Position numbers and translations under genes: made by a program. From positions 7,631 through 71,630 of the forward strand of contig JAVBPH010000027.1 in assembly GCA_031549725.1 (NCBI GenBank): 64,000 nucleotides of DNA, given 5' to 3'. Source of the stretch: UBA937 sp031549725. GTDB lineage: Bacteria; Spirochaetota; Spirochaetia; Treponematales; Breznakiellaceae. Under the pieces are notes generated by a model. It searched no databases. It was not told where the DNA came from and worked only from the letters and a program-made list of their open reading frames with translations. Every line of letters starts with the position of its first letter. The first letter of the stretch is position 1. Of the stretch, positions 1 to 8,308 are shown one piece after another.

Positions 1-187
1 AAATATTTGCCTTCATCCGGCCCTGGGTGGAATCATATTTTAACTGGTATGCAAAGTACTTAGCGTCTGTAGAGATATCAACCACTGCGGCAACATCAAT
101 TTTATCTTTTCCAAGCATTCCCTGGTCAACTATGGCCTGAAACACAAGCCGTCCGATACGGCCAAACCCGTTAATTGCAATTTTCAT
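1..187 (-). CDS. gap: Glyceraldehyde-3-phosphate dehydrogenase, N-terminal part
   Basis: About 62 codons are visible before the gene runs off the left edge of the window. The protein starts MKIAINGFGRIGRLVFQA, the Rossmann-fold NAD-binding start (GFGRIGR) of glycolytic GAPDH, followed by VAAVVDISTDAKYFAYQLKYDST, which is the expected continuation. GAPDH oxidises glyceraldehyde-3-phosphate to 1,3-bisphosphoglycerate in the cytoplasm. The ATG (complement of 185-187) has a GGAGG ribosome site at about 191-197. The gene is divergent from the TetR gene at 412. The family call is secure; the catalytic Cys domain lies outside the window. Confidence 0.95.
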   Translation of the reverse strand, partial: MKIAINGFGRIGRLVFQAIVDQGMLGKDKIDVAAVVDISTDAKYFAYQLKYDSTQGRMKANI

Positions 188-304
188 ATAAACCTCCAGA
201 ATCGATCATTTTATATTAAAAAAATAGGTGAAATTCGCATTTTAGTCAATCAGGGCGGGGATTTTTTTTCAAAATCCTGTTATTTTTTTCCTTTTTCTCA
301 AAAA

Positions 305-323
305 ATATCCATTTTGGATATTA
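305..323. promoter_or_regulatory. Inverted repeat, candidate TetR operator
   Basis: AATATCCA and TGGATATT are perfect 8-bp arms around a 3-nt spacer. They sit in the divergent gap between gap and the TetR-family gene, just upstream of the TetR gene's putative -35. A related half-site (TGGATGGA ... ATATCCATA) follows at about 338-363. Size and position fit autoregulation by a TetR dimer; this is inferred. Confidence 0.5.
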
Positions 324-328
324 ACCCT

Positions 329-356
329 TGTTTTTTTGGATGGATGGAGTAAAATA
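329..356 (+). promoter_or_regulatory. Putative sigma-70 promoter of the TetR gene
   Basis: TTGTTT and TAAAAT are separated by 16 bp, about 50 bp ahead of the start codon. The possible operator at 305-323 lies immediately upstream. Confidence 0.4.
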
Positions 357-411
357 TATCCATATCACAAAATCAAAAATTTAATGAGCAATAAAAAAAG
401 GAGTGATTGTT

Positions 412-1071
412 ATGCCCCAAGAAAAAAGTCCCAAGGATAAAATCTTTTTTTCTGCCATAAACTGCTTTTCGACCATAGGATATTCCCATTGTACTGTTGA
501 TGATATAGCCGAACAGACAGGTATAACTATTGATACATTCTATAAGTATTATAAAAACAACAGTGAAATTCTGGACGAAATTTTTAATTTTTATTATTCC
601 AATTTTAATAAATACCGTATCCCTTCCGCGGAAGTAATTGAAATGGCAGATACCAGGCCTTTGATGGAGGTTATTCTTCCGCTCTTCTATTCCTTTGGTA
701 CCGAACCGGAATATGAAATCATGATGAAGATTACCAAGATCATCATGAGTTTGAAGTATGAGAATGAAAAGGCAAAAAAAATTTACCTGGATACATCCAT
801 CAATGATCCTGTGACATATCTCCATACAATTTTTGAAAATCTGATAGCCAATGGCCGAATAAAACAGTTTGACTATAAAACCTTCAGCCTCCAGCTGATT
901 GCCTTTTCCCAATTTCTTCTTATGATGAGCCTGGTGGAAGATAAACGGTATAAAGAACTGTTAAAAATTCAAAAAAGCGGGATTGAAATGTTTGCCCGGG
1001 GTTTAGTAAATTCCGGAGTTGATCTCCATGAAAAATCAGGTAAAGTTAAAGAATCCCAGGGACAAATATAA
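412..1071 (+). CDS. TetR/AcrR family transcriptional regulator
   Basis: A 219-residue protein. The N-terminal 50 residues form a TetR helix-turn-helix domain (DKIFFSAINCFSTIGY, then TVDDIAEQTGITIDTFYKYYKN). The C-terminal ligand domain is not assignable to a known inducer. ATG 412 is chosen over the in-frame GTG at 403 because AAAAGGAG ends at about 402, directly abutting the GTG but 9 nt before the ATG. The gene is divergent from gap, and the gap between them holds a 19-bp palindrome (305-323) that is a likely operator. No efflux or enzyme gene follows directly; the next gene is a U32-family protein about 100 bp away, so the regulated target is not obvious. Confidence 0.85.
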   Translation: MPQEKSPKDKIFFSAINCFSTIGYSHCTVDDIAEQTGITIDTFYKYYKNNSEILDEIFNFYYSNFNKYRIPSAEVIEMADTRPLMEVILPLFYSFGTEPEYEIMMKITKIIMSLKYENEKAKKIYLDTSINDPVTYLHTIFENLIANGRIKQFDYKTFSLQLIAFSQFLLMMSLVEDKRYKELLKIQKSGIEMFARGLVNSGVDLHEKSGKVKESQGQI

Positions 1072-1160
1072 AATATTTTTTCATAAACTCCTTACAATTA
1101 TTGCCTCAAAACAGATTGATATAAAAGCCGTTTCCGGTTATGTTTTTTTTCCCGCCTGTT

Positions 1161-1169
1161 TGATACAAT
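1161..1169 (+). promoter_or_regulatory. Extended -10 next to the U32 gene start
   Basis: TG-A-TACAAT ends 6 nt before ATG 1176, so transcription would start at or next to the A of the ATG. No good -35 is visible; extended -10 promoters do not strictly need one. Confidence 0.45.
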
Positions 1170-1175
1170 GCTGCC

Positions 1176-2435
1176 ATGGAACTGTTATCTCCCGCGGGAA
1201 ATCTGGAAAAGCTCCGGACTGTTTATTTGTTTGGGGCGGATGCTGCTTATATTGGAATCCGGGATTTTTCCCTCCGCCAGAAATCGGATAATTTTAATCA
1301 GGAAGAATATGATGAGGTCAAAAAGTTAAAAGGAAATAAGAAGCTCTATGGTGCATTGAATATTTATTTTCACCATAGGGATCTGGAAAACCTGGATAAA
1401 AATATATCCTATCTTTCGGAATACCCCTTTGACGCTTTTATTATTTCCGACCTGGGTATTATGGATACCCTGCAGAAAAACTTTCCCCATACAAAACTCC
1501 ATCTTTCTACCCAGGCAAACTGCATCAACCGGGAGTCTGCAAAGGTATACCAGCGGCTGGGCTTTTCCAGGATCATCCTGGGAAGGGAAACACCCCTGGA
1601 TGAAATTAAACGCATCCGGGAGGCGCTGCCGGATATTGAGCTGGAATGTTTTGTTCATGGGGCCATGTGCCTGGCTTATTCGGGCCGCTGCTTTTTAAGC
1701 AAATACATGGCGGACCGTTCCGCAAACCAGGGATTCTGCGCCCATTCCTGCCGCTGGGAATACCGGGTCCTGGAGGAAGCCCAGCGCCCGGGCGAATATT
1801 ATCCCGTCGAAGAGTCCGGCGGATTCACCACGGTTTTGTCATCAAAGGATCTTTGTATGATCGATTATCTTCAGGAACTGCAGGAAGCGGGGATTGATTC
1901 AATAAAGATTGAAGGCCGGATGAAATCCTCCTATTATGCGGCGGTCATTACCAGGGCTTACCGGAAACATCTGGACGCTTTGAATAATCAGGATAACCCC
2001 GGTTTGGAGGACCTGGCTTTCTACAGGGAAGAACTGTTCAAGGTAAGCCACCGGGAATTTTCCACGGGTTTTTATTTCGGAAAGGAAGAAATTGAAAGTC
2101 CCAACCTGAGTGAACGCCTGCAAAGCCATATGTTCCTGGGCTCCCTGGGGGAGGAACTTCCCAAAGAGGAAAACCAAACCTATGACCACCGGTTTGTCCT
2201 GAATCTGAAAAATAAAATCCGCATTGGAGAGGAGCTGGAATTTATCGGGCCGGATATAACCCTGTTAAAAACCAGGGATTATTGCATCCGGAACGAAGAG
2301 GGGCTTTCCCTGGAAGAAGTCAACCATACGGAGGTCTGTACGATTGAAACAAACCTGCCGCTTAAGCCGGGATACCTTTTCCGCCGGCTTCCCCATGAGG
2401 GAGAACTGCCCGGAAAAGGAAGACAGGTTATGTAA
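1176..2435 (+). CDS. Peptidase U32 family protein (TrhP/YegQ-like)
   Basis: A 419-residue protein. It opens with MELLSPAGNLEKL, and its centre has the U32 signature: ECFVHGAMCLAYSGRCFLS, then a Cys-containing stretch around SANQGFCAHSCRWEY. Characterised relatives include collagenase-like PrtC and the tRNA/rRNA hydroxylation proteins TrhP and RlhA. The Cys cluster and length fit the RNA-hydroxylation group better than a protease, but this is inference. There is no Shine-Dalgarno sequence. TACAAT ends 6 nt before the ATG and is preceded by TGA, an extended -10 pattern, so the mRNA may be leaderless. Confidence 0.85.
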   Translation: MELLSPAGNLEKLRTVYLFGADAAYIGIRDFSLRQKSDNFNQEEYDEVKKLKGNKKLYGALNIYFHHRDLENLDKNISYLSEYPFDAFIISDLGIMDTLQKNFPHTKLHLSTQANCINRESAKVYQRLGFSRIILGRETPLDEIKRIREALPDIELECFVHGAMCLAYSGRCFLSKYMADRSANQGFCAHSCRWEYRVLEEAQRPGEYYPVEESGGFTTVLSSKDLCMIDYLQELQEAGIDSIKIEGRMKSSYYAAVITRAYRKHLDALNNQDNPGLEDLAFYREELFKVSHREFSTGFYFGKEEIESPNLSERLQSHMFLGSLGEELPKEENQTYDHRFVLNLKNKIRIGEELEFIGPDITLLKTRDYCIRNEEGLSLEEVNHTEVCTIETNLPLKPGYLFRRLPHEGELPGKGRQVM

Positions 2436-2531
2436 AAGCGGTGCCGACGGTTTTGTAGTTTTTTTTTAAAATTCCCCGGACCCTTTTAAAATATCCGTGA
2501 TTGATAAATCCTCAAAAAAGAAAAGGAAACG

Positions 2532-3095
2532 TTATTCCCTGTTGGACTTGTTAAAGACAGAAACATACTGCCGTCTGGAATCGACCAGGTTCTGCAGTTC
2601 GGTCAGCATAGCCTTGTCAACCTCTTCCGCTATGGGCATAAGGAACTTCACGGTTTCTTCGGTGTAGCGGCTGATAAACTCGGTTTTGTTGACAAATCCC
2701 AGGGAAATCATATTTGATATCCGGTCCGCAACTTTCAGGATCTTTGCCTGCCGGGAACCATGCTCCCGGATCCGGGTAAGGAATTCCGGCTTTGTCTCCT
2801 CCGGCAGACGGGTAACTTCCAGGACCAGTTCATACACCGCAGGACTTTCATAATCGATGGTCAGCAGATTGTTGTGGTTAAAGTCCGGGATATCCTCCAG
2901 CAGGTCATGGACAATGGATGCCTTCAGCAGAACCGAATCAATGTAGCCGTAATCTATAAGGGTTGCCATGGTATCAATCTGATGACGGAACATATTGCCC
3001 CCGCCTTCCCGGCTCTTGCCAATCAACGCCGTGGCCAATTGGATATAGGGAGCGAGATGGGTACCCTTCAGATGAAGCATTTCATTTGTTGTCAT
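2532..3095 (-). CDS. HD-domain phosphohydrolase, RelA/SpoT-hydrolase-like
   Basis: A 187-residue protein. The metal-binding HD set is visible: H38 (RHQIDT), H63-D64 in SIVHDLLED and D124 in LKVADRISN. The arrangement resembles the hydrolase half of RelA/SpoT and stand-alone small alarmone hydrolases (Mesh1-like); no synthetase domain is present. ppGpp hydrolysis is an inference, and another nucleotide substrate is possible. The gene lies 22 nt downstream of valS on the same strand with GAGGAAG before its ATG, so it is probably co-transcribed with it, a suggestive pairing of a charging enzyme with a possible stringent-response enzyme. Confidence 0.7.
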   Translation of the reverse strand: MTTNEMLHLKGTHLAPYIQLATALIGKSREGGGNMFRHQIDTMATLIDYGYIDSVLLKASIVHDLLEDIPDFNHNNLLTIDYESPAVYELVLEVTRLPEETKPEFLTRIREHGSRQAKILKVADRISNMISLGFVNKTEFISRYTEETVKFLMPIAEEVDKAMLTELQNLVDSRRQYVSVFNKSNRE

Positions 3096-3117
3096 CGCCG
3101 GCTTCCTCTTCTTTTAA

Positions 3118-5775
3118 TCAATTCATGTCCTTTATATAGGATTCCAGTTTTTCAGTCCTCTTCAGGGCATCCTCAAGTTTTACTTTCTCATTTTCAACCA
3201 ATTCCGGAGGAGCATTTTTTACAAAGTTTTCATTCCCCAGTTTTGACCTTAGGGTTTCGATAAACCGCTTATCCCGGTCCAGGTCCTTGGTAAACTTCTG
3301 TTTGAGCATATTCATGTCCACCGCGTCGGCGATGTAAACCAGCACTTCAAAGCCCCGGCTTCCCACCAGGAGAATAGCCCCCTCGGGACGGGTAAAGGTT
3401 TCCCCGGCTTTTATATCCTGGATATCCAAATCCCCCACACCGGCCAGCAGTTTAAGCAGTTCCTCATTTTCCTTGAGGAAGGGTTTATAAACATTGTCTC
3501 CGGCAAAACGGACGGTGACCTTCAGTTTCTTATCGTTGGTGATGGTACATTCGCTCCTGAGGGTCCTGATCATCCGGACCACTTCCTGGAGGAATCCGAA
3601 CCGGGCAGCCACTTCGGGGCTCGCCCTGGATTCGGTATATTCGGGATACCCCGCGGTGATTAATAACCCTTCCGTATTGGGAAGTTTGCCGTAGATTTCT
3701 TCCGTTACAAAAGGCAGCAGGGGATGAAGGATCTTCAGGGATTCGGCCAGCACATCCAGGAGCACCGTGGTGGCCCGGTCCTTTTCAGCATCGTCACCAT
3801 TACGCATGGAGAGTTTGGTGGCTTCCACGTACCAGTCGCAGAAATCATTCCAGAAATATTCGTAAGCCGTGGAGGCCGCATCGTTGTAACGGTATGACAA
3901 AAAGGCTTCGGCCATGGCTTTGGCGGTTTCATTCAGCCGGGAATAGATCCATGTATCCGCAGGATTGAGTTCCGGGTTTGCTGCCAGGTTCCGGCCTTCC
4001 AGGTTCATCAGGATATACCGGCTGGCATTCCAGACCTTGTTGGCAAATTTGGAACCCAGTTTAAAGGATTCCTTATCCACCAGCAGATCCTGTCCCTGGG
4101 CACAGAGGAAAGCCAGGGTAAACTTGAGGGCATCCGCACCGTACTCATCCACCAGCTCCAGGGGATCCAGGCCATTGCCCAGGCTCTTGGACATTTTCCT
4201 GCCCTGCTTATCCCGGAGGAGTCCATGGATATAAATATCCCTGAAGGGCACCTGGCCGGTAAATTCCAGCCCCGCCATGATCATCCGGGAAACCCAGAAA
4301 AAGATAATGTCATAGGCGGTCACCAGGGCTGTGGTCGGGTAGTATTTGGCCAGGTCCCCGGTTTTTTCAGGCCAGCCCAGGGTACTGAAGGGCCAGAGCC
4401 AGCTGGAAAACCAGGTATCCAGCACATCCGGGTCCTGTTCAACCTTTTCGGACTTACAATGGGAACAGGTATGGATATCCTCCCTGGATACGGTGGTCTC
4501 CCCGCAGTTTTTGCAGTACCAGGCGGGAATCCGGTGGCCCCACCAGAGCTGCCGGCTGATGCACCAGTCCCGGATATTTGAAAGCCAATGCTGATAGGTA
4601 TTTTCCCATTTTTTAGGATAGAAGATGATCTCCCCCCGTTTCCAGGCATCCAGGGCCTTTTTAGCCAGGGGCTGCATCCGGACAAACCACTGCTCCGACA
4701 GGAAGGGCTCTATCACCGTATTGCAGCGGTAACAGTGGCCCACCGCGTGGGTTATATCTTCATCTTTTATAAAAAGGCCGGCTTCCTGCAAATCCTCCAG
4801 AACCGCTTTTCTGGCGATTTTAACATTCATATTCCGGTATTTCTCCGGTACATTGCTGTTCAGGGTACCGTTTTCATTGAGGATATTGATTATTTCCAGG
4901 TCATGCCGTTTGGCCACTTCCCAGTCGTTGGGATCGTGGGCGGGGGTAATTTTAACCACCCCGGTTCCGAATTCCTTATCCACATAGGTATCCGCCACCA
5001 CGGGAATGGAACGGTTTGCCAGTGGAAGGATGATTTTTTTACCGATAAGATGCAGATACCGTTCATCCTCGGGATGGACCGCCACGGCGGTATCCCCCAG
5101 GAGGGTTTCCGGACGGGTGGTGGCAATCTCCACATAACCCGATCCGTCTTCCAGGGGGTAACGGATATGGTACATCCTGCCCTTGGTTTCTTCGTGTTCA
5201 ACCTCGTCGTCCGAAAGGGCGGTACCGCAGGAAGTACACCAATTGACCAGGTAATTTCCTTTGTACAAAAGATCCCTTTCGTAGAGGGTTACAAACACTT
5301 CCCGGACGGCCCTGGAAAGCCCCTCATCCATGGTAAACCGTTCCCTGGTCCAGTCCACGCTGGCCCCAATCCGGGCAAGCTGCCGGGAAATGATCTCATG
5401 GTGCTCATTTTTCACCTTCCAGGTTTCCTCAACAAAGGCTTCCCGCCCCAGATCGTGGCGGCTTTTACCCTGGGCTTTCAGGCGCTTTTCCACCACGTTC
5501 TGGGTGGCAATCCCCGCGTGGTCCGTACCGGGCACCCAAAGGGTGGGTTCACCCAGCATACGGTGAAAACGGACCACAATGTCCTGGAGACTGTTGTTTA
5601 ACCCGTGTCCCAAATGGAGGACCCCGGTTACATTGGGTGGAGGAATGACGACGACAAAGGGCTTTTTGCTGCTGGTGGTGCTGGGTTCAAAAGATTTAGA
5701 TTCCATCCAACGGGCATAGATCCGGTCTTCAAAGTTTTTCGGATCATAGGCCTTTTCAAGTTCAATCGCCTTCAT
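3118..5775 (-). CDS. valS: Valyl-tRNA synthetase
   Basis: An 885-residue class Ia aminoacyl-tRNA synthetase that charges tRNA-Val. The HIGH motif is HLGH at residues 54-57, within PPPNVTGVLHLGHGL. KMSKS appears in GRKMSKSLGNGLDP. The CP1 editing domain lies between them, and two CxxC pairs (CTSCG; CKNCG with CSHCK) suggest zinc sites. The C-terminal 60 residues are a charged coiled-coil arm typical of ValRS. ATG 5775 is preferred over the in-frame TTG at 5790 because AGAGG lies between them, 7 nt before the ATG. A promoter and a leader hairpin lie upstream. Confidence 0.97.
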   Translation of the reverse strand: MKAIELEKAYDPKNFEDRIYARWMESKSFEPSTTSSKKPFVVVIPPPNVTGVLHLGHGLNNSLQDIVVRFHRMLGEPTLWVPGTDHAGIATQNVVEKRLKAQGKSRHDLGREAFVEETWKVKNEHHEIISRQLARIGASVDWTRERFTMDEGLSRAVREVFVTLYERDLLYKGNYLVNWCTSCGTALSDDEVEHEETKGRMYHIRYPLEDGSGYVEIATTRPETLLGDTAVAVHPEDERYLHLIGKKIILPLANRSIPVVADTYVDKEFGTGVVKITPAHDPNDWEVAKRHDLEIINILNENGTLNSNVPEKYRNMNVKIARKAVLEDLQEAGLFIKDEDITHAVGHCYRCNTVIEPFLSEQWFVRMQPLAKKALDAWKRGEIIFYPKKWENTYQHWLSNIRDWCISRQLWWGHRIPAWYCKNCGETTVSREDIHTCSHCKSEKVEQDPDVLDTWFSSWLWPFSTLGWPEKTGDLAKYYPTTALVTAYDIIFFWVSRMIMAGLEFTGQVPFRDIYIHGLLRDKQGRKMSKSLGNGLDPLELVDEYGADALKFTLAFLCAQGQDLLVDKESFKLGSKFANKVWNASRYILMNLEGRNLAANPELNPADTWIYSRLNETAKAMAEAFLSYRYNDAASTAYEYFWNDFCDWYVEATKLSMRNGDDAEKDRATTVLLDVLAESLKILHPLLPFVTEEIYGKLPNTEGLLITAGYPEYTESRASPEVAARFGFLQEVVRMIRTLRSECTITNDKKLKVTVRFAGDNVYKPFLKENEELLKLLAGVGDLDIQDIKAGETFTRPEGAILLVGSRGFEVLVYIADAVDMNMLKQKFTKDLDRDKRFIETLRSKLGNENFVKNAPPELVENEKVKLEDALKRTEKLESYIKDMN

Positions 5776-5817
5776 CAATATTCCTCTCAAAAAATAGGTT
5801 AGTACAAAAAGGAAATT

Positions 5818-5839
5818 GCTAAAAACTTTAGTTTTTAGC
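5818..5839. repeat. Small hairpin in the valS leader (family D)
   Basis: GCTAAAAACT and AGTTTTTAGC form a 10-bp stem with a 2-nt loop. The core AAAAACT/AGTTTTT recurs in hairpins beside several other genes in this window. I see no T-box specifier loop, so regulation of valS by tRNA is not supported. Confidence 0.5.
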
Positions 5840-5850
5840 GGTTACCTTAA

Positions 5851-5879
5851 ATAGTATCCCATTGCCCAAAACTCTTCAA
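5851..5879 (-). promoter_or_regulatory. Putative valS promoter
   Basis: On the minus strand, TTGAAG (complement of 5874-5879) and TACTAT (complement of 5851-5856) are separated by 17 bp. The predicted start is about 70 nt upstream of valS, leaving a leader with one hairpin (5818-5839). Confidence 0.5.
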
Positions 5880-5950
5880 TGATTCAGGAATCTTTTGCAA
5901 AGGGTATATTCCAAAAATCCAGTCAGGATATTCAAAAAATCGAATATATC

Positions 5951-6070
5951 GAGGCTATTTCAAAATATCAAATTTTGAAATAGCCTCTTCAGATTTATGG
6001 GAAAAACCGGTTTTTTAGACGGTTTTTCCAAAGCCACTTTCAAAACCAACCGGATTTAGAAAATGGCTCT
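5951..6070. repeat. Family A interspersed element, copy A1
   Basis: A 120-bp multi-hairpin element starting GAGGC and ending GGCTC, flanked by the direct repeat TATC (5947-5950 and 6071-6074). The stems read GGCTATTTCAAAAT/ATTTTGAAATAGCC, a GGGAAAAACCG/CGGTTTTTCC central hairpin, and a decayed third hairpin. The T-to-A change in the first stem is compensated on the other arm relative to copies A2, A3 and A5. Confidence 0.75.
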
Positions 6071-6152
6071 ATCTTCATATCAAAAAATGAATGATTTTTC
6101 AATTGGACATAATCAGCCCTGGTCCGTCAGAAGAATATAAAAGCGGTTTCCA

Positions 6153-7010
6153 TCATGACAAAAAAACAGCCAGGGCTTCTTCTATTTCCCGGATAACCTC
6201 TTCGGGGGTTGAAGCCCCTGCACTGATGCCCACCGTTTCATACTGCCCAATATCCCGGGGAATATCGTCCTTACCTTCCACGAGCCAGGCGGGCTTTCCC
6301 ATATCTTCTGCAATCTTCAGCAGTCTTTTTGTGTTGGAGGATTCCCTGCCGCCGGCAATAATCACCGCATCCACCTGTCGGCAGAGCTCCCGGAGAGCTT
6401 CCTGCCGGTCCTTGGTGGCCCCGCAGATGGTATTGATTACGGTAAGACCCGGGAAGTATTCCTTTATCTTCCGGGCAATGGCTTCGTACTCTTCCCGGGA
6501 AATAGTGGTCTGGCCGATGAGGACACATTTGGAAAGGGGATCGTTTTTATATAACCCTTCCGCCGCCAGGGCTGCCTCATCCGCGGTTCCTACTGCAAGA
6601 CATCCGGGACAATATCCCTTAAGACCAATGATTTCCCCGTGGTGTTTTTCTCCGGCCAAAAATACGGTATACCCGTCTTCTGAAAATTTCCGGGCTTTCA
6701 GCTGATTAGCCTTGACCCTGGGACAGGTGGCATCAACAATCCTGACTTGTTTTGATAGAAGGAGTTTTTCCAGCTGGGGGCTTATTCCATGGGCCCGGAT
6801 AATCACGGTGGTATTTTCCAAAGTGCCGGGTATATTCTCCTCATCAAGAATATGTACCCCCCGCTCTTTCAGATACTCCACGACCCTGGGATTATGAATT
6901 AATGGCCCCATGGTATACACCCGGGGATGTCCCGCCTCGGTTATGGTTTTATCCACCGCCCGGCGGACCCCCATACAATATCCCAAAATTTTTGCTCTGA
7001 TAATTTTCAT
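6153..7010 (-). CDS. ispH: 4-hydroxy-3-methylbut-2-enyl diphosphate reductase
   Basis: A 285-residue LytB/IspH iron-sulfur enzyme that catalyses the last step of the MEP isoprenoid pathway, giving IPP and DMAPP. The three [4Fe-4S] cysteines are visible: C12 (GYCMGVRRAV), C96 (VDATCPRVK) and C196 (INTICGATKDRQEA). Substrate-binding His39 (GPLIHNP) and His74 (IRAHGI), the catalytic Glu126 (EKHHGEI) and T168 are also present. Length is normal. It follows secF on the same strand after a 72-nt gap with a strong hairpin, so it may be partly uncoupled from the sec genes. No clear ribosome site precedes the ATG. Confidence 0.95.
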   Translation of the reverse strand: MKIIRAKILGYCMGVRRAVDKTITEAGHPRVYTMGPLIHNPRVVEYLKERGVHILDEENIPGTLENTTVIIRAHGISPQLEKLLLSKQVRIVDATCPRVKANQLKARKFSEDGYTVFLAGEKHHGEIIGLKGYCPGCLAVGTADEAALAAEGLYKNDPLSKCVLIGQTTISREEYEAIARKIKEYFPGLTVINTICGATKDRQEALRELCRQVDAVIIAGGRESSNTKRLLKIAEDMGKPAWLVEGKDDIPRDIGQYETVGISAGASTPEEVIREIEEALAVFLS

Positions 7011-7024
7011 GTTTTTAAACCAAA

Positions 7025-7057
7025 AGGGCGTTCTGAAGTATTACTTCACAACGCCCT
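7025..7057 (-). terminator. Hairpin between secF and ispH
   Basis: AGGGCGTT and AACGCCCT enclose an inner GAAGT/ACTTC stem. On the minus strand the hairpin is followed by a TTTT run. It could terminate or attenuate read-through from secF into ispH. Confidence 0.55.
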
Positions 7058-7081
7058 GTTACATCTGTAAGAAAAGGAACT

Positions 7082-8308
7082 CTAGGCCTTGCTTTCCTGG
7101 GCAACAGCGGAGGGCCTCTTCTTTTTGTTTTTTGCAACCTTATCCCACAGGTTAACAAAACCCGATGCGATAAAGATTGTGGAATACACACCGGAGACCA
7201 TACCAACTATCAACGCCAGGGCAAAGTCCTTCATGGATCCCGTGGTGAAGATGAACAGCGAAAGCACCGCCAGCATGGTGGTAAGGGTGGTTATCATGGT
7301 CCGTCCCAGGGTTTCGGACAATGAACGGTTCAGCACCAATTCAAAACCATCATCCGGGAAGAGCCGTTTGTTTTCACGGATCCTGTCGAAGATAACAATA
7401 GTATCATTAATGGAGTACCCCAGGATTGTCAGGATAGCCGCAATGGTGGTGGTATTAAACTCCATTCTGGTCCAGACGATAAAACCGATCATGATGAGGG
7501 CATCATGCATAATAGCCAGAACCGCACCAATGGCGAACTGGGGCTTAAACCGGATGGATGCATAAGCCAGAATCAAAAGAAGGGTAAGCCCTATCAGCAG
7601 TCCCGCCTGGTCGGTCAGGTTTTTGGAGAACCGGGAACTGACATAGGAAGAACTGATAAGCGCTACCTCGCCTTTCTTGAAATTGGTTTCCAGGGTTTCA
7701 ATTACAACTTCCGCCGGAACGGATTCCGCCTGGGTGCCCGAATCTTTTTCATCAATCCGGATCATGAATTTGCGGTCCGAGGGTGCGCCCAGAACCTGTA
7801 CCGACACATCACCCAGGGCAATAAGAGAGGACCGGACTTCTTCGATAGAAGTAGGCTTTGCACCGGGAAGCAGATAATGCACTGTATATGGTGCGGCCCC
7901 TAAACGGGAGTCCCCCCGGGCACTTTGGATTAAATACTGGGTTTCCGTATTCCCCGGAGACGCGGCGGTTACCCTCAAACCATCAATCCCCGAGAGCCCG
8001 TTGACCAGGCTGTCCACAGTTCTGTACTGGGAATAAGGAAATGAATGGGTAATATTATCTGCCCCAACCCCGGAAATAACAATATCTATTTTGCCTCTCT
8101 CCATGGATACCGAAGCATTGGCGCTGCCCGAATAGGTTAAGGTCATAGCGGTAGGCGCAAACTGTATTTCCTGGATAAGACCGGACTGGAAGTCGATCCC
8201 CAGGTTAAACTTCATGGTTACATATCCAATAAGTCCTGCGACAATCAAAATAACCGAAAAAATAGTAGCAGGAAGGAAAAGGCGGGAAAATTTCAGAATT
8301 CGTTTCAT
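7082..8308 (-). CDS. secF: Protein translocase subunit SecF
   Basis: A 408-residue inner-membrane protein of the SecDF-YajC complex, which uses the proton gradient to complete export through SecYEG. One N-terminal TM helix is followed by the SecF motif FNLGIDFQSG, a periplasmic domain and five C-terminal TM helices containing ILGYSINDTIVIFDRIRENK, the characteristic RND segment. The protein is longer than the roughly 300-320 residues typical of SecF, mainly through an enlarged periplasmic domain. The start overlaps the secD stop by 4 nt, so translation is probably coupled. Confidence 0.95.
   Translation of the reverse strand: MKRILKFSRLFLPATIFSVILIVAGLIGYVTMKFNLGIDFQSGLIQEIQFAPTAMTLTYSGSANASVSMERGKIDIVISGVGADNITHSFPYSQYRTVDSLVNGLSGIDGLRVTAASPGNTETQYLIQSARGDSRLGAAPYTVHYLLPGAKPTSIEEVRSSLIALGDVSVQVLGAPSDRKFMIRIDEKDSGTQAESVPAEVVIETLETNFKKGEVALISSSYVSSRFSKNLTDQAGLLIGLTLLLILAYASIRFKPQFAIGAVLAIMHDALIMIGFIVWTRMEFNTTTIAAILTILGYSINDTIVIFDRIRENKRLFPDDGFELVLNRSLSETLGRTMITTLTTMLAVLSLFIFTTGSMKDFALALIVGMVSGVYSTIFIASGFVNLWDKVAKNKKKRPSAVAQESKA

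Noticed and set aside
373..912. Minus-strand frame opposite the TetR gene
   Set aside because: Antisense shadow of a clear helix-turn-helix protein; no independent support.
4588..5601. Long open frame of 337 codons antisense to valS
   Set aside because: It is the complement of a conserved synthetase; the translated text is low-quality, with no family match and no ribosome site.
5776..5879. T-box leader of valS
   Set aside because: The leader is only about 70 nt with one small hairpin; no specifier loop, T-box sequence or antiterminator/terminator pair is visible.
5951..6070. Reading family A elements as ordinary terminators
   Set aside because: They have flanking 4-bp duplications, constant ends, near-constant length, occur inside genes, and lack T-runs in consistent orientation.
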